A stretch of DNA of 27,507 nucleotides, taken from assembly GCA_036503065.1 (NCBI GenBank), contig DASXXM010000089.1:1-27507 (forward strand), given 5' to 3'. The stretch comes from DATEPR01 sp036503065 (GTDB lineage Bacteria; Actinomycetota; Actinomycetes; Mycobacteriales; Pseudonocardiaceae). Position numbers and translations under genes: made by a program. The notes under the pieces are model-generated. The model ran no database searches and was not told the DNA's origin. It saw only the letters and a program-made list of their open reading frames with translations. Positions 7,898-14,803 of this stretch are shown piece after piece (position 1 is the first letter of the stretch; each line of letters opens with the position of its first letter).

Positions 7898-9559
7898 TCA
7901 GGTGAACTCCGTCAACGGGAAGGCACGCACCGGCCGTGGCGGCACCAGGAAGTTCTGCCGCCGAGTGGCCGTGATGAACCGCTCGAGGCCGTTGTCGTCG
8001 GGGTCGACCTTGAACTGGACCTGGAGGTCCTGCGCGGCCACGTTGACCCGCATCTGCCGAAAGAACTCCGACGTCGGGAAGAACGCCGCGAACTCCAGTT
8101 TCGGCTGCATGCTGCCGGCTGGGATGTTGGTGCCGCCGGGGAAGTCCGTGAACGCCGGAACGTCCAGACCGGACAGTCCAGGACCGTCCACCCTGATGTG
8201 CAGTGGCGTGCCGTCGGCGGCCCGGGACGACCGCTGGAGTGCCTGCTCGTGCCCGATGCGGGGGAGCCCGGTGTTCGTCTGGGTCTGCTGGGTCGCGGGC
8301 GGGGAACTGGGATTGAACTTGCCGCCCGCGTCCTGCGCGTCCAGGAACGCGTCGTTGGCGCCCACGAACCTGTTGACCACGAACGCGGGGCAGCCACCCT
8401 GGGTGAACGGGTCGGTAGCGTTGAACGGTGCCGGCAGGCCATCGGGCGTGCCGGTTTGGTTGGCGCGGAACATGTACATCAGTCGTTCCGGGGCGTCTTC
8501 GCCGTCGGGGTGGCGGGGGTCCTGCTGGGGTGTCGCGTAGAACTGGAACAGGTCCTCGATGTCGTGCGACAGGTGGATGATGCTGCCGAGGCCGAAGTAG
8601 TCGCCCACGTTCGCGTTGGTCAGGCGCGCCGATCCGTTGCCGGCGAACGTGGTGATCGCGGCCGGGCCGGACGAGTCGGTCTGCTGGTCGAGGAAGCCCA
8701 TCCACATCGGGGAATCCGGGTTGATGCGGGGGGCGAACTCGAAGTTGTTGCTGTTGGCCAACTGGGCCGGCAGGCCGCGCTGGGTGAACTGCACTCTCGT
8801 GGTCTGGAACGAGAGCAGCCCGTTGAACGCGGGCGACGGCGTGTTGGTGCCCTTGAGGCTGTTGCTGCCCTTGAGCCAGGCGAGGACGTCGTTGAGGTTG
8901 GCCACCGAGTCGCTGCGCAACTGGAAGAGGACGTCGTTGTGTTCGATCGCGACGTTGACGTTGAACCGGTCCTTGGTCTTGTTCGGCACCGGCGCGCCGG
9001 GTCCACCGACCAGACCGTTGACCACGTCCGTCGGCGACGGGACGGCTTCGGCGAGCGCGTTCGTCGTGCCGTCCGGGTTGCGCCCGCTGCGCAGCTGCGG
9101 CATGAACCGCTGGACCAGCGGGCCGTTGATGCCGCCGGGCAGTCGGTTGAAATACGGGACGCCGTAGGAGATGTGCACGATGATGCCGCTGGGGCTGAAG
9201 TCGTAGAGCTGCTCGATCGAGCTCAACGCGTCGCCGAGCACCCGCTGGTCGGTTCGGTTCGGGGTGCGGGTCAGCCTGGCGGGTACGAAGTACTGGAACA
9301 CCGGGCCGAACTGGGCCTGCACGTTGCCGGCGCCGTCGTTCAGCGTCACGGGTGGGGCGATGAAGCCACCGATGTCGTACTGGATGATCGGGAACGGGCC
9401 CGCGTTCTGGGCCGGGGTGGCAGTCGCGGCGGCGGCCCGTAACGGGGTGAAGGCGCTCTGTTCGATCAGCGCCAACTGAGCCGCGACCACGCCGCCGAAG
9501 CCCGCCTTGAGCGCGTTCCGCCTGCTGAGCCGTAAACCCTTGAAGTCGTTCAATGGCAT
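7898..9559 (-). CDS. Tat-exported DyP-like family protein, paralog B
   Basis: This 553-aa protein is a close paralog of 5481-7136, nearly collinear throughout and sharing its first ten residues exactly. The Tat motif is LSRRNALKAGF (11-21). The key positions are kept: GFLDQQ (288-293), a GSIIHLSHDIEDLFQFY segment, and the His in TPLHIR. The ATG at 9559 is preceded by GAGAGGTAG. The main differences from paralog A are a longer linker after the signal peptide (AAAATATPAQNAGPF) and changed loops near 110-135 and 230-242. Both copies read cleanly, so both are probably functional. The family has no function I can name; a DyP-like fold is inferred from motif order only. It diverges from the phosphatase at 9829. 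Confidence 0.82.
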   Translation of the reverse strand: MPLNDFKGLRLSRRNALKAGFGGVVAAQLALIEQSAFTPLRAAAATATPAQNAGPFPIIQYDIGGFIAPPVTLNDGAGNVQAQFGPVFQYFVPARLTRTPNRTDQRVLGDALSSIEQLYDFSPSGIIVHISYGVPYFNRLPGGINGPLVQRFMPQLRSGRNPDGTTNALAEAVPSPTDVVNGLVGGPGAPVPNKTKDRFNVNVAIEHNDVLFQLRSDSVANLNDVLAWLKGSNSLKGTNTPSPAFNGLLSFQTTRVQFTQRGLPAQLANSNNFEFAPRINPDSPMWMGFLDQQTDSSGPAAITTFAGNGSARLTNANVGDYFGLGSIIHLSHDIEDLFQFYATPQQDPRHPDGEDAPERLMYMFRANQTGTPDGLPAPFNATDPFTQGGCPAFVVNRFVGANDAFLDAQDAGGKFNPSSPPATQQTQTNTGLPRIGHEQALQRSSRAADGTPLHIRVDGPGLSGLDVPAFTDFPGGTNIPAGSMQPKLEFAAFFPTSEFFRQMRVNVAAQDLQVQFKVDPDDNGLERFITATRRQNFLVPPRPVRAFPLTEFT

Positions 9560-9653
9560 AGAGCTACCTCTCGATACACCGTCATGGGGTCGGGGCATTG
9601 CCCGTCACACGCGGTGACGTCTCCGGCGCGACCGAGCGCCCGTTCGGTCATGG

Positions 9654-9669
9654 TCGTGTCTGGACCGGT
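9654..9669 (-). promoter_or_regulatory. Degenerate DasR/chitinase-type box upstream of paralog B
   Basis: On the minus strand, ACCGGTCCAGACACGA keeps the GGTCCAGAC core of the box in copy 1 at nearly the same distance from the gene start (95 against 97 bases). It is flanked by CTGGA/TCCAG arms (plus strand 9660-9674). Conservation may simply reflect the recent duplication. Confidence 0.3.
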
Positions 9670-9814
9670 TCCAGTAAAGCCTGTGATCACCGGAGCGCAA
9701 CGGGCAAGAAAGGATTAGGTGTCGGTGCCCCGACGGCCCTCGGTCCGGATCAGAGATCGGCAGGTCGACTACGTTTTTGGACACACTTTGCTGTGCATCG
9801 CCGCCGGCCGGCCC

Positions 9815-9820
9815 TAGTCT
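9815..9820 (+). promoter_or_regulatory. -10 element of the histidine-phosphatase gene
   Basis: TAGTCT fits the actinobacterial TANNNT -10 and ends eight bases before the GTG start at 9829, so the mRNA has almost no leader. No ribosome binding site is seen. Confidence 0.4.
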
Positions 9821-9828
9821 GAACAGCC

Positions 9829-10518
9829 GTGACAAGCCCTGCAACAGCCCAGGTCAGCGCCGAGCCCGCGATTTACCGCCAGGCTCGTTACCATTTGCCG
9901 GATAAGGCGACGGAGGTCCTTCTGGTCCGACATGGCGAGTCGGCACCGGCAGTGATCGGTCAGCCGTTTCCGCTGGTGGACGGCCACGGCGATCCGCCAT
10001 TGGCGGACGAGGGATTGGTACAGGCCGATCGGGTGGCCGATCACCTTGCCGCGGCAGGGATCGACGCCATCTACGTGACCACCCTGCAACGCACCGTCCA
10101 GACCGCCGCGCCGCTGGCCGCGCGACTCGGACTGACACCGACGGTGTGCGCCGACCTGCGCGAGGTCCATCTGGGCGAGTGGGAGGGCGGCCTGTTCCGG
10201 CAGCGGGTCGCCGAGAACGATCCCGTCGCGGTCCGGATGCGGGCGGAGCAACGCTGGGACGTCATCCCGGGCGGCGAGTCGACGGCGAACCTGAGCGCCC
10301 GGGTGCGGCGCGGCATCGAACGGATCGCGGCGGCCCATCCCGATCAGCGGGTCGCGGTGTTCACCCACGGCGGTGTGATCGGCCAGATCATCGCCGACGC
10401 GACCGGCTCCGGCTCGTTCGCCTTCGTGGGCGCCGACAACGGCTCGGTGTCGTGCATTGTGGTCACCGCGGAAGGCTGGGTGGTCCGCGGCTACAACGAC
10501 ATCAGCCACCTGACCTGA
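9829..10518 (+). CDS. Histidine phosphatase superfamily (phosphoglycerate-mutase-like) protein
   Basis: This 229-aa protein carries the catalytic LLVRHGES motif with nucleophile His35 and Arg34. Further active-site residues are Arg88 in TTLQRT, Glu112 in LREVHLGEWEG and the second His180 in VFTHGGVIG. The set is complete, so it should be an active phosphatase or mutase; the substrate cannot be deduced. There is no signal peptide, so it acts in the cytoplasm. The GTG start fits the -10 at 9815-9820. It is divergent from paralog B and convergent with the J-domain gene, 22 bases apart. A decayed copy of its 5' end lies at 7411-7503. Confidence 0.9.
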   Translation: MTSPATAQVSAEPAIYRQARYHLPDKATEVLLVRHGESAPAVIGQPFPLVDGHGDPPLADEGLVQADRVADHLAAAGIDAIYVTTLQRTVQTAAPLAARLGLTPTVCADLREVHLGEWEGGLFRQRVAENDPVAVRMRAEQRWDVIPGGESTANLSARVRRGIERIAAAHPDQRVAVFTHGGVIGQIIADATGSGSFAFVGADNGSVSCIVVTAEGWVVRGYNDISHLT

Positions 10519-10540
10519 CAAACGGTCAAGGCCGAAATTT

Positions 10541-11644
10541 TCAGGAAACGACCCGGTCCAGCACGATCCGGAAGGTATCCCGGTCCACCGTTGCGGGTTC
10601 GGCCGCCAGCCACGCACCGATCTCCCGCACGAACCGTTCCGCGCTCATCGGCGGCGCCGGCACCTCCGGCGGCTCCCCCGTCGTCACTTCGCCGGCACGG
10701 CTGGGATACACCAGCAACGCGCCGCGCACCTCGATGTCGGGCAACAACTCCCGGTACGCCGACACGCCGTCCGGTAGTCGGATGGCACCGCCGCGGAACG
10801 GGTGGCCGTTGCGCCACACCATGCCCGAGTCGTCCGCGGTGTAGTGGCCCGGCAACCACATCTTCGACTCGATCAGCACGAGACGGCCGCCCCGCAGCAC
10901 CGCGTGGTCCACGTCCGCGAACACCGAGCCGGGCCACGCGAGGCCGTGGAAGATCCGCGCGCCGGGCAGCGGGGCCAGGTACTCGGCGAGCAGCCGCGCG
11001 GTGAGGCGTTCGGCCAACTGGTCCTGCTCGGCACCCGGCCGGCCGAACACGACGCCGCCACCGGACTCGGCGAGAAACGCCCGGTCCGCCAGCCGTGCCA
11101 GGAGATATTCACGGGCCAGCCGGCACACCAGCACCGCGACGGCGGCCACCACCAGCCAGCCGACCACGAGGATCACGACCGGGCCGAGCGGAACCAACGC
11201 AACCACAAGAATCAACAGCAGCCAGCCGCCTGCCGTGCCGAGCACGAGCGCCGACGACGGACCGAGCGCAGGCAGGTAACGGACCCGCTCACGAGAGCCG
11301 ACCGCGGGCCACCACGCCACGGTGTCCAGGTCCAGGCGCAACCGGGGCGGCACGAAGGTGGGATCCTCACCAAAATTCCGCAACTTGCCGCCGGTGCGCG
11401 GGCCACGGGCGGTGCCGTGGCGTCGAACCGGCCGCGGCACCGGCTGGTCGGCCCGGTCGTACGCGGCGCGCCGGACCGGGTCGGTCAACGTCTCGTAAGC
11501 CTGACGCAGCAAGTGAAACGTGCCCGCGGTGCCGCCTGCGTCGGGGTGCATCAGCTTGGCAAGGGAGCGGTACGCCGACTTGATGTCGGCTGTTGACGCA
11601 CCCCGGTCCACGCCGAGCAATTCGTAGTAGTCGACCCCGCCCAC
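10541..11644 (-). CDS. J-domain membrane protein with C-terminal NERD domain
   Basis: With the GTG start at 11644 this is a 367-aa protein. Residues 4-65 are a DnaJ domain (DYYELLGVDRGAS, with the Hsp70-activating HPD at 33-35). Two membrane segments follow at about 131-150 and 154-174. Residues about 205-330 are a NERD nuclease-related domain, with AEQDQLAERLTARLL, DVDHAVL and the ESK motif (Glu259, Lys261) expected in the active site. A membrane-anchored J protein could hand clients to DnaK, while the NERD domain suggests action on nucleic acid; how the two work together is unknown. I prefer GTG 11644 because the J domain begins right after it, GGAGGA lies upstream and TATCGT can serve as the -10. 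ATG 11677 is an alternative. Confidence 0.82.
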   Translation of the reverse strand: MGGVDYYELLGVDRGASTADIKSAYRSLAKLMHPDAGGTAGTFHLLRQAYETLTDPVRRAAYDRADQPVPRPVRRHGTARGPRTGGKLRNFGEDPTFVPPRLRLDLDTVAWWPAVGSRERVRYLPALGPSSALVLGTAGGWLLLILVVALVPLGPVVILVVGWLVVAAVAVLVCRLAREYLLARLADRAFLAESGGGVVFGRPGAEQDQLAERLTARLLAEYLAPLPGARIFHGLAWPGSVFADVDHAVLRGGRLVLIESKMWLPGHYTADDSGMVWRNGHPFRGGAIRLPDGVSAYRELLPDIEVRGALLVYPSRAGEVTTGEPPEVPAPPMSAERFVREIGAWLAAEPATVDRDTFRIVLDRVVS

Positions 11645-11693
11645 GCCGCCGCCCCATCCTCCACGCCTGCCGCGCATACGATATGGGGTCCGG

Positions 11694-11885
11694 GTGGACC
11701 CGGGCCACGGGGAGTGGCCGCCGGACGACGTGCCGTACCGGCCCACGGCGGGTGTCACAGCCTGCTACGAACAAAGGTTTGCGCATGTCAGCACGCTGGA
11801 ACCGGTTGAGCCGCCGTACGGACGAGTGCTCGGCCTTGACGCCGAGTTCACGTACACTGGAGAACCATCTCACTCGATGGGTTGA
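11694..11885 (+). CDS. Possible small protein, 63 aa
   Basis: This is a GTG-started frame with a G/C-rich third position in its first half and an acidic, proline-rich product (MDPGHGEWPPDDVPYRP...). A TACGAT -10-like element at 11677-11682 would place transcription start a few bases before the GTG. I do not recognise the product. It may be a small divergent partner of the J-domain gene or a chance frame. Confidence 0.3.
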   Translation: MDPGHGEWPPDDVPYRPTAGVTACYEQRFAHVSTLEPVEPPYGRVLGLDAEFTYTGEPSHSMG

Positions 11886-11942
11886 CCCACCCAGACGCCG
11901 ACCGATGGCCCCAAATGCCACTGAAAGCGTTTTCTACGGCCT

Positions 11943-11972
11943 CGGTCCGGTACGAGCGCGCGATCCGGACCG
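11943..11972. promoter_or_regulatory. Candidate operator dyad before the double-HTH regulator
   Basis: CGGTCCGG (11943-11950) and CCGGACCG (11965-11972) form perfect 8-base arms around a 14-base spacer. A third half-site, GGTCCGG, lies at 11990-11996. They stand about 100 bases upstream of the LuxR-type gene and could bind that regulator or another one. Confidence 0.35.
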
Positions 11973-12072
11973 TTCCGTGTGAACTAAATGGTCCGGTTGG
12001 TCTACACCGTGCTATTCCATGAGATGGCTACCCTGGGGCCCTTATCACTACGGGGCTTCGCAGGCGGCCGCC

Positions 12073-13176
12073 ATGGCAGAACATAATGAGGTGGCCAACC
12101 AGGCCACTACCAGAATTGTGTTGCAACACCATGACCGGCTGGTACGAGACGCGCTGGCTCACTGGCTCGTCGCGTTACCGGGGTTCGTACTGGCTGGTTC
12201 TACAGGGAGTCGTCCAGGGCTTGTTCGGTTGTGCACTCTGAGCAGGCCAGACATCGTGCTGCTCGACGTCAGTTCGGCCCAACAGGACACGATGGCCACG
12301 ATCGCCGGCCTGACTGCTGTTGGCAACCACACGAACGGGTCGAGTCCGGGGACACGAAGCACGAACGGGAACGGAAGACCAGGTCCGCCGTGCCTGATCG
12401 GTTTGCACGGCTCGCTGGACGTCGGCGCGGTGGCACGACTGCACCGGGCCGGGGTTCGGCGACTGGTCAGTTACAGATCCGGGCTGGCCGGGCTGCGGGC
12501 CGCGCTGGCCGATGCCGGGCCGGCGCAACACCGGACACCCAGTGCGCGGGCCGGTCTCACCGGCCGTGAGCAGGAGGTACTGGCGCTGATCTGTGCCGGC
12601 CGGTCGGCCGCGCAGATCGCGGTGACGCTGGAGATCAGCCCACACACCGTGGTCAACCACACCCGGCACATCTTCGCCAAGCTCGACGTCCGCAGCCGCA
12701 CCCAGGCAGCGGCCGAAGTGGCCCGGCTCGGGCTGCTCGGCGACGTGGCGATCCTGCCGTCCAACGCGGACGGAGTACCCGGTGGTGCTCCGGTCGGCGA
12801 GGACGTTCGGCGGATCGTGGCGTCGGCGGTGGCGCGCGGCGCGGATGCCGTGCTGACCGGGGAAGGGCTGGTGGAGCAGTTGCCGGCGGTCCTGTCCATG
12901 GTGCGGGCGGGATACATGGTCGCGCCGGCGGGGCCGGTCCGGGCCCTGCTGTCCGCGGCGTATCCGCGGCTCGCGCCGCTGGAGCTGACACGTCGGGAAC
13001 TGGACATCCTCGGCTCCATCCGGCAGGGGCACTCGGTACGGCAGACGGCGCAGGCGCTCGGCATCGCCGTCAAGACCGTGCAGAGCGTGCAGAGACAGTT
13101 GTTCCTGCGCCTGGGCGCCCGCAACAGGACGGAGGCGTTGGCCCTGGCTGATGGTCTAGGCCTTGTTGACAGTTGA
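12073..13176 (+). CDS. Transcriptional regulator with two LuxR-type HTH domains and a degenerate receiver
   Basis: This 367-aa protein starts with a receiver-like domain (about 13-150): TRIVLQHHDRLVRDALAHWL and RPDIVLLDV. The acidic pair that binds Mg in true receivers is replaced by His19-His20, though Asp65 is present, so phosphorylation is doubtful. A first LuxR HTH lies at 162-221 (LTGREQEVLALICAGRSAAQIA). Residues 240-298 look like the second half of another receiver (VASAVARGADAVLTGEGLVEQL). A second HTH lies at 304-363 (LTRRELDILGSIRQGHSVRQTA). The layout suggests internal duplication of a NarL-type regulator. The next gene is paralog C, 144 bases downstream on the same strand. The start is uncertain: ATG 12019 is in frame but has no ribosome binding site. 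Confidence 0.85.
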   Translation: MAEHNEVANQATTRIVLQHHDRLVRDALAHWLVALPGFVLAGSTGSRPGLVRLCTLSRPDIVLLDVSSAQQDTMATIAGLTAVGNHTNGSSPGTRSTNGNGRPGPPCLIGLHGSLDVGAVARLHRAGVRRLVSYRSGLAGLRAALADAGPAQHRTPSARAGLTGREQEVLALICAGRSAAQIAVTLEISPHTVVNHTRHIFAKLDVRSRTQAAAEVARLGLLGDVAILPSNADGVPGGAPVGEDVRRIVASAVARGADAVLTGEGLVEQLPAVLSMVRAGYMVAPAGPVRALLSAAYPRLAPLELTRRELDILGSIRQGHSVRQTAQALGIAVKTVQSVQRQLFLRLGARNRTEALALADGLGLVDS

Positions 13177-13232
13177 CCATGGACGAGTCGACCTAGGTCT
13201 TATACGTCCGCCTAGGGGTTTCATGCCCTAGG
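13152..13232. promoter_or_regulatory. Regulatory region of paralog C with repeated CCTAGG motifs
   Basis: CCTAGG occurs at 13192-13197, 13211-13216 and 13227-13232; the first lies in the 10-base palindrome GACCTAGGTC. TGGTCTAGGCC at 13152-13162, within the end of the preceding gene, resembles a DasR core. TTATAC at 13200-13205 may be a -10 element, without a well-placed -35, as expected for an activated promoter. Confidence 0.4.
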
Positions 13233-13320
13233 AACCTCCACTGTGACGGAAATAACGTTTGAGACCGCCGGCTATCCCCGAGACCGCCGGCGCTCGGACT
13301 CCGCCAGGAGGCAACCGGCG

Positions 13321-14682
13321 ATGAGCAACAGCGCCACAGCGGTACACGGTGGTGGGTTCAGCCGTCCAACGGCCCTGCGGACGGCTGGACTCGCCACCGC
13401 CCTTGACACGCTGGAGATGGTGGCCAAGGGCCACCGGGTGCCGGTCCGGCTCGCGAGCCGGAACGTCGCGCTGCCGGACATCCAGTACGACATCGACAAC
13501 TTCATCGCGCCGGTGCGGACCGAGGAGAACGGAGTGGTCCGGTTCGGACCGCAGCAGACCACCTTCCTGACGGCCACGCTCACGCGCGACCCGACCAGGG
13601 CCGATCAGGCGAGCCTGGCCGCCGCCATGGCGGCGCTGGAAACGACCTACGCGTTCGCCGCGGGCGGGATCTTCTGCTTCCTGTCCTACGGGATCCCGTA
13701 CTTCAACCGGCTCAACGGCGACCTGGTGTCCAGCCGCATGCCGAAACTGTCCAGCGACACCTCGCGCCCGGTGTTGGAGGAGGCCGTCAGCTCCCCGACC
13801 GACGTGTCCCCCGACAACCCGGCCATCGTCAAGCAGCGGTTCAACGTGCCGGCGCGGATCGAGAACAACGACATGCTGATCACCATCCGCGGTGACGACG
13901 CCGGCTTCGTCGCGGATGTGGTCAGGTGGTTCGGCGGCTCGAACACGCTGGCCGGCAGGCCGGTCGCGTCGCCGGTGCCCGGCCTGCTGGACTTCACGTC
14001 CAGCAGGGCGATGTTCCGGGCCAATGGCCTGCCCCGGTTCGTGGCCGGCTACCACGGCCTGCCGTTCGCGCCGTTCGTCCACCCGATGTCCCCGATGTGG
14101 CTGGGGTTCGCCGACCAGCAGGTCGACGGCGGCGGGCCGGCGGCGATCACGACGTTCGTCGGCAATTCGTCGGCGAAGGTCACCACCGCCGCGGCGGGCG
14201 ACTACTTCGACAACGGCTCGATCCAGCACCTGTCGCACGACATCCTGGACCTGCACCAGTGGTTCGACCTGGACCTGCACGACAACGCGGGCAGCGACGG
14301 CACGTTCCTGGAGCGGGTGCAGCACATGTTCCGGTCCAACCGGCCGCAGCAGCACCGGTTCGGGCACCTGTCCGCCCTGCAGCGTTCGTCGCGGGCCGGG
14401 GACGGCACGCCGATGCACGTCAGGATGGACGGCGCGGGCTTCGACAACATGGACGTGCCCGACGGCAGCAACCAGCCGAAGTTGCAGTTCACCGTGTTCG
14501 TGCCAAGTTCCGACTTCTTCGCCACGATGCGGGCCGGCCAGGCCGGCGTCGACCTGAGGAACAGGTTCACCGTGGCGGACACCGACGGCGCGCTGGAACG
14601 GTTCATGACCGCAACCCGGCGGCAGAACTTCCTGGCACCGCCGCGTCGGCACCGGGCCTTCCCGCTCGTCGAACTGTCCTGA
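13321..14682 (+). CDS. DyP-like family protein without a Tat signal, paralog C
   Basis: This 453-aa protein is a divergent member of the same family as 5481-7136 and 7898-9559. It keeps IQYDIDNFIAP, SYGIPYFNRL, RFNVPARIENNDMLI, SPMWLGFADQQ (GxxDQ at 262-266), IQHLSHDILDLHQW (His303, His306), DGTPMHVRMDG (His366) and the end ATRRQNFLAPPRRHRAFPL. The part matching SRRNALKAGF in the paralogs reads SRPTALRTAG, and the following stretch is not hydrophobic, so it should stay in the cytoplasm. It also lacks the long insertion between the middle His-rich motif and TP-H-R. ATG 13321 has an AGGAGG ribosome binding site at 13306-13311 with ideal spacing; an upstream GTG at 13243 has none. Confidence 0.82.
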   Translation: MSNSATAVHGGGFSRPTALRTAGLATALDTLEMVAKGHRVPVRLASRNVALPDIQYDIDNFIAPVRTEENGVVRFGPQQTTFLTATLTRDPTRADQASLAAAMAALETTYAFAAGGIFCFLSYGIPYFNRLNGDLVSSRMPKLSSDTSRPVLEEAVSSPTDVSPDNPAIVKQRFNVPARIENNDMLITIRGDDAGFVADVVRWFGGSNTLAGRPVASPVPGLLDFTSSRAMFRANGLPRFVAGYHGLPFAPFVHPMSPMWLGFADQQVDGGGPAAITTFVGNSSAKVTTAAAGDYFDNGSIQHLSHDILDLHQWFDLDLHDNAGSDGTFLERVQHMFRSNRPQQHRFGHLSALQRSSRAGDGTPMHVRMDGAGFDNMDVPDGSNQPKLQFTVFVPSSDFFATMRAGQAGVDLRNRFTVADTDGALERFMTATRRQNFLAPPRRHRAFPLVELS

Positions 14683-14686
14683 GTCC

Positions 14687-14794
14687 CCTTCGTGCCGGTT
14701 GTCCTGTCAACAGTCAGCTTCAAGTGGTCTAGTCCATAACCACGGGCCTACTCCATACTGCTGACAACCGACTCAGTGGCAACCGGCACGAAGG
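14687..14794. repeat. Long-range inverted repeat spanning the chitinase promoter and ribosome binding site
   Basis: CCTTCGTGCCGGTTG at 14687-14701 is the exact reverse complement of CAACCGGCACGAAGG at 14780-14794, with 78 bases between. The right arm contains most of the AAGGA (14791-14795) that precedes the chitinase ATG. Confidence 0.75.
14723..14757 (+). promoter_or_regulatory. DasR/chitinase-type direct repeats in the GH18 promoter
   Basis: AGTGGTCTAGTCCATA (14723-14738) matches most of the DasR element, including the TGGTCTAG-CCA core. Its part GGTCTAGTCCATA is repeated as GGCCTACTCCATA at 14745-14757, 19 bases on, with 11 of 13 bases equal. Paired direct repeats of this type over the -35 region are known from Streptomyces chitinase promoters, where DasR represses in response to amino sugars. 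CATACT at 14754-14759 may be the -10. Confidence 0.6.
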
Positions 14795-14803
14795 ACGGAG
14801 CCG

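Larger units (their letters stand above)
7834..9923. repeat. Segmental duplication, copy 2
   Basis: This is the partner of 5421-7503. It keeps the full arrangement: hairpin, paralog B, intergenic region and an intact divergent phosphatase start. Copy 2 looks like the less decayed unit, since its phosphatase is complete beyond the repeat. Confidence 0.8.

Noticed and set aside
7670..9442. 590-codon plus-strand frame over paralog B
   Set aside because: It is the antisense shadow of the paralog gene; an equivalent shadow occurs over paralog A.
5481..9559. A transposon as cause of the duplication
   Set aside because: No transposase, terminal inverted repeats or target-site duplication is seen at the block ends. 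The hairpins at the left ends look like terminators.
13243..13320. GTG 13243 as start of paralog C
   Set aside because: No ribosome binding site precedes it, while ATG 13321 has AGGAGG with ideal spacing. The extra 26 residues have no counterpart in the paralogs.
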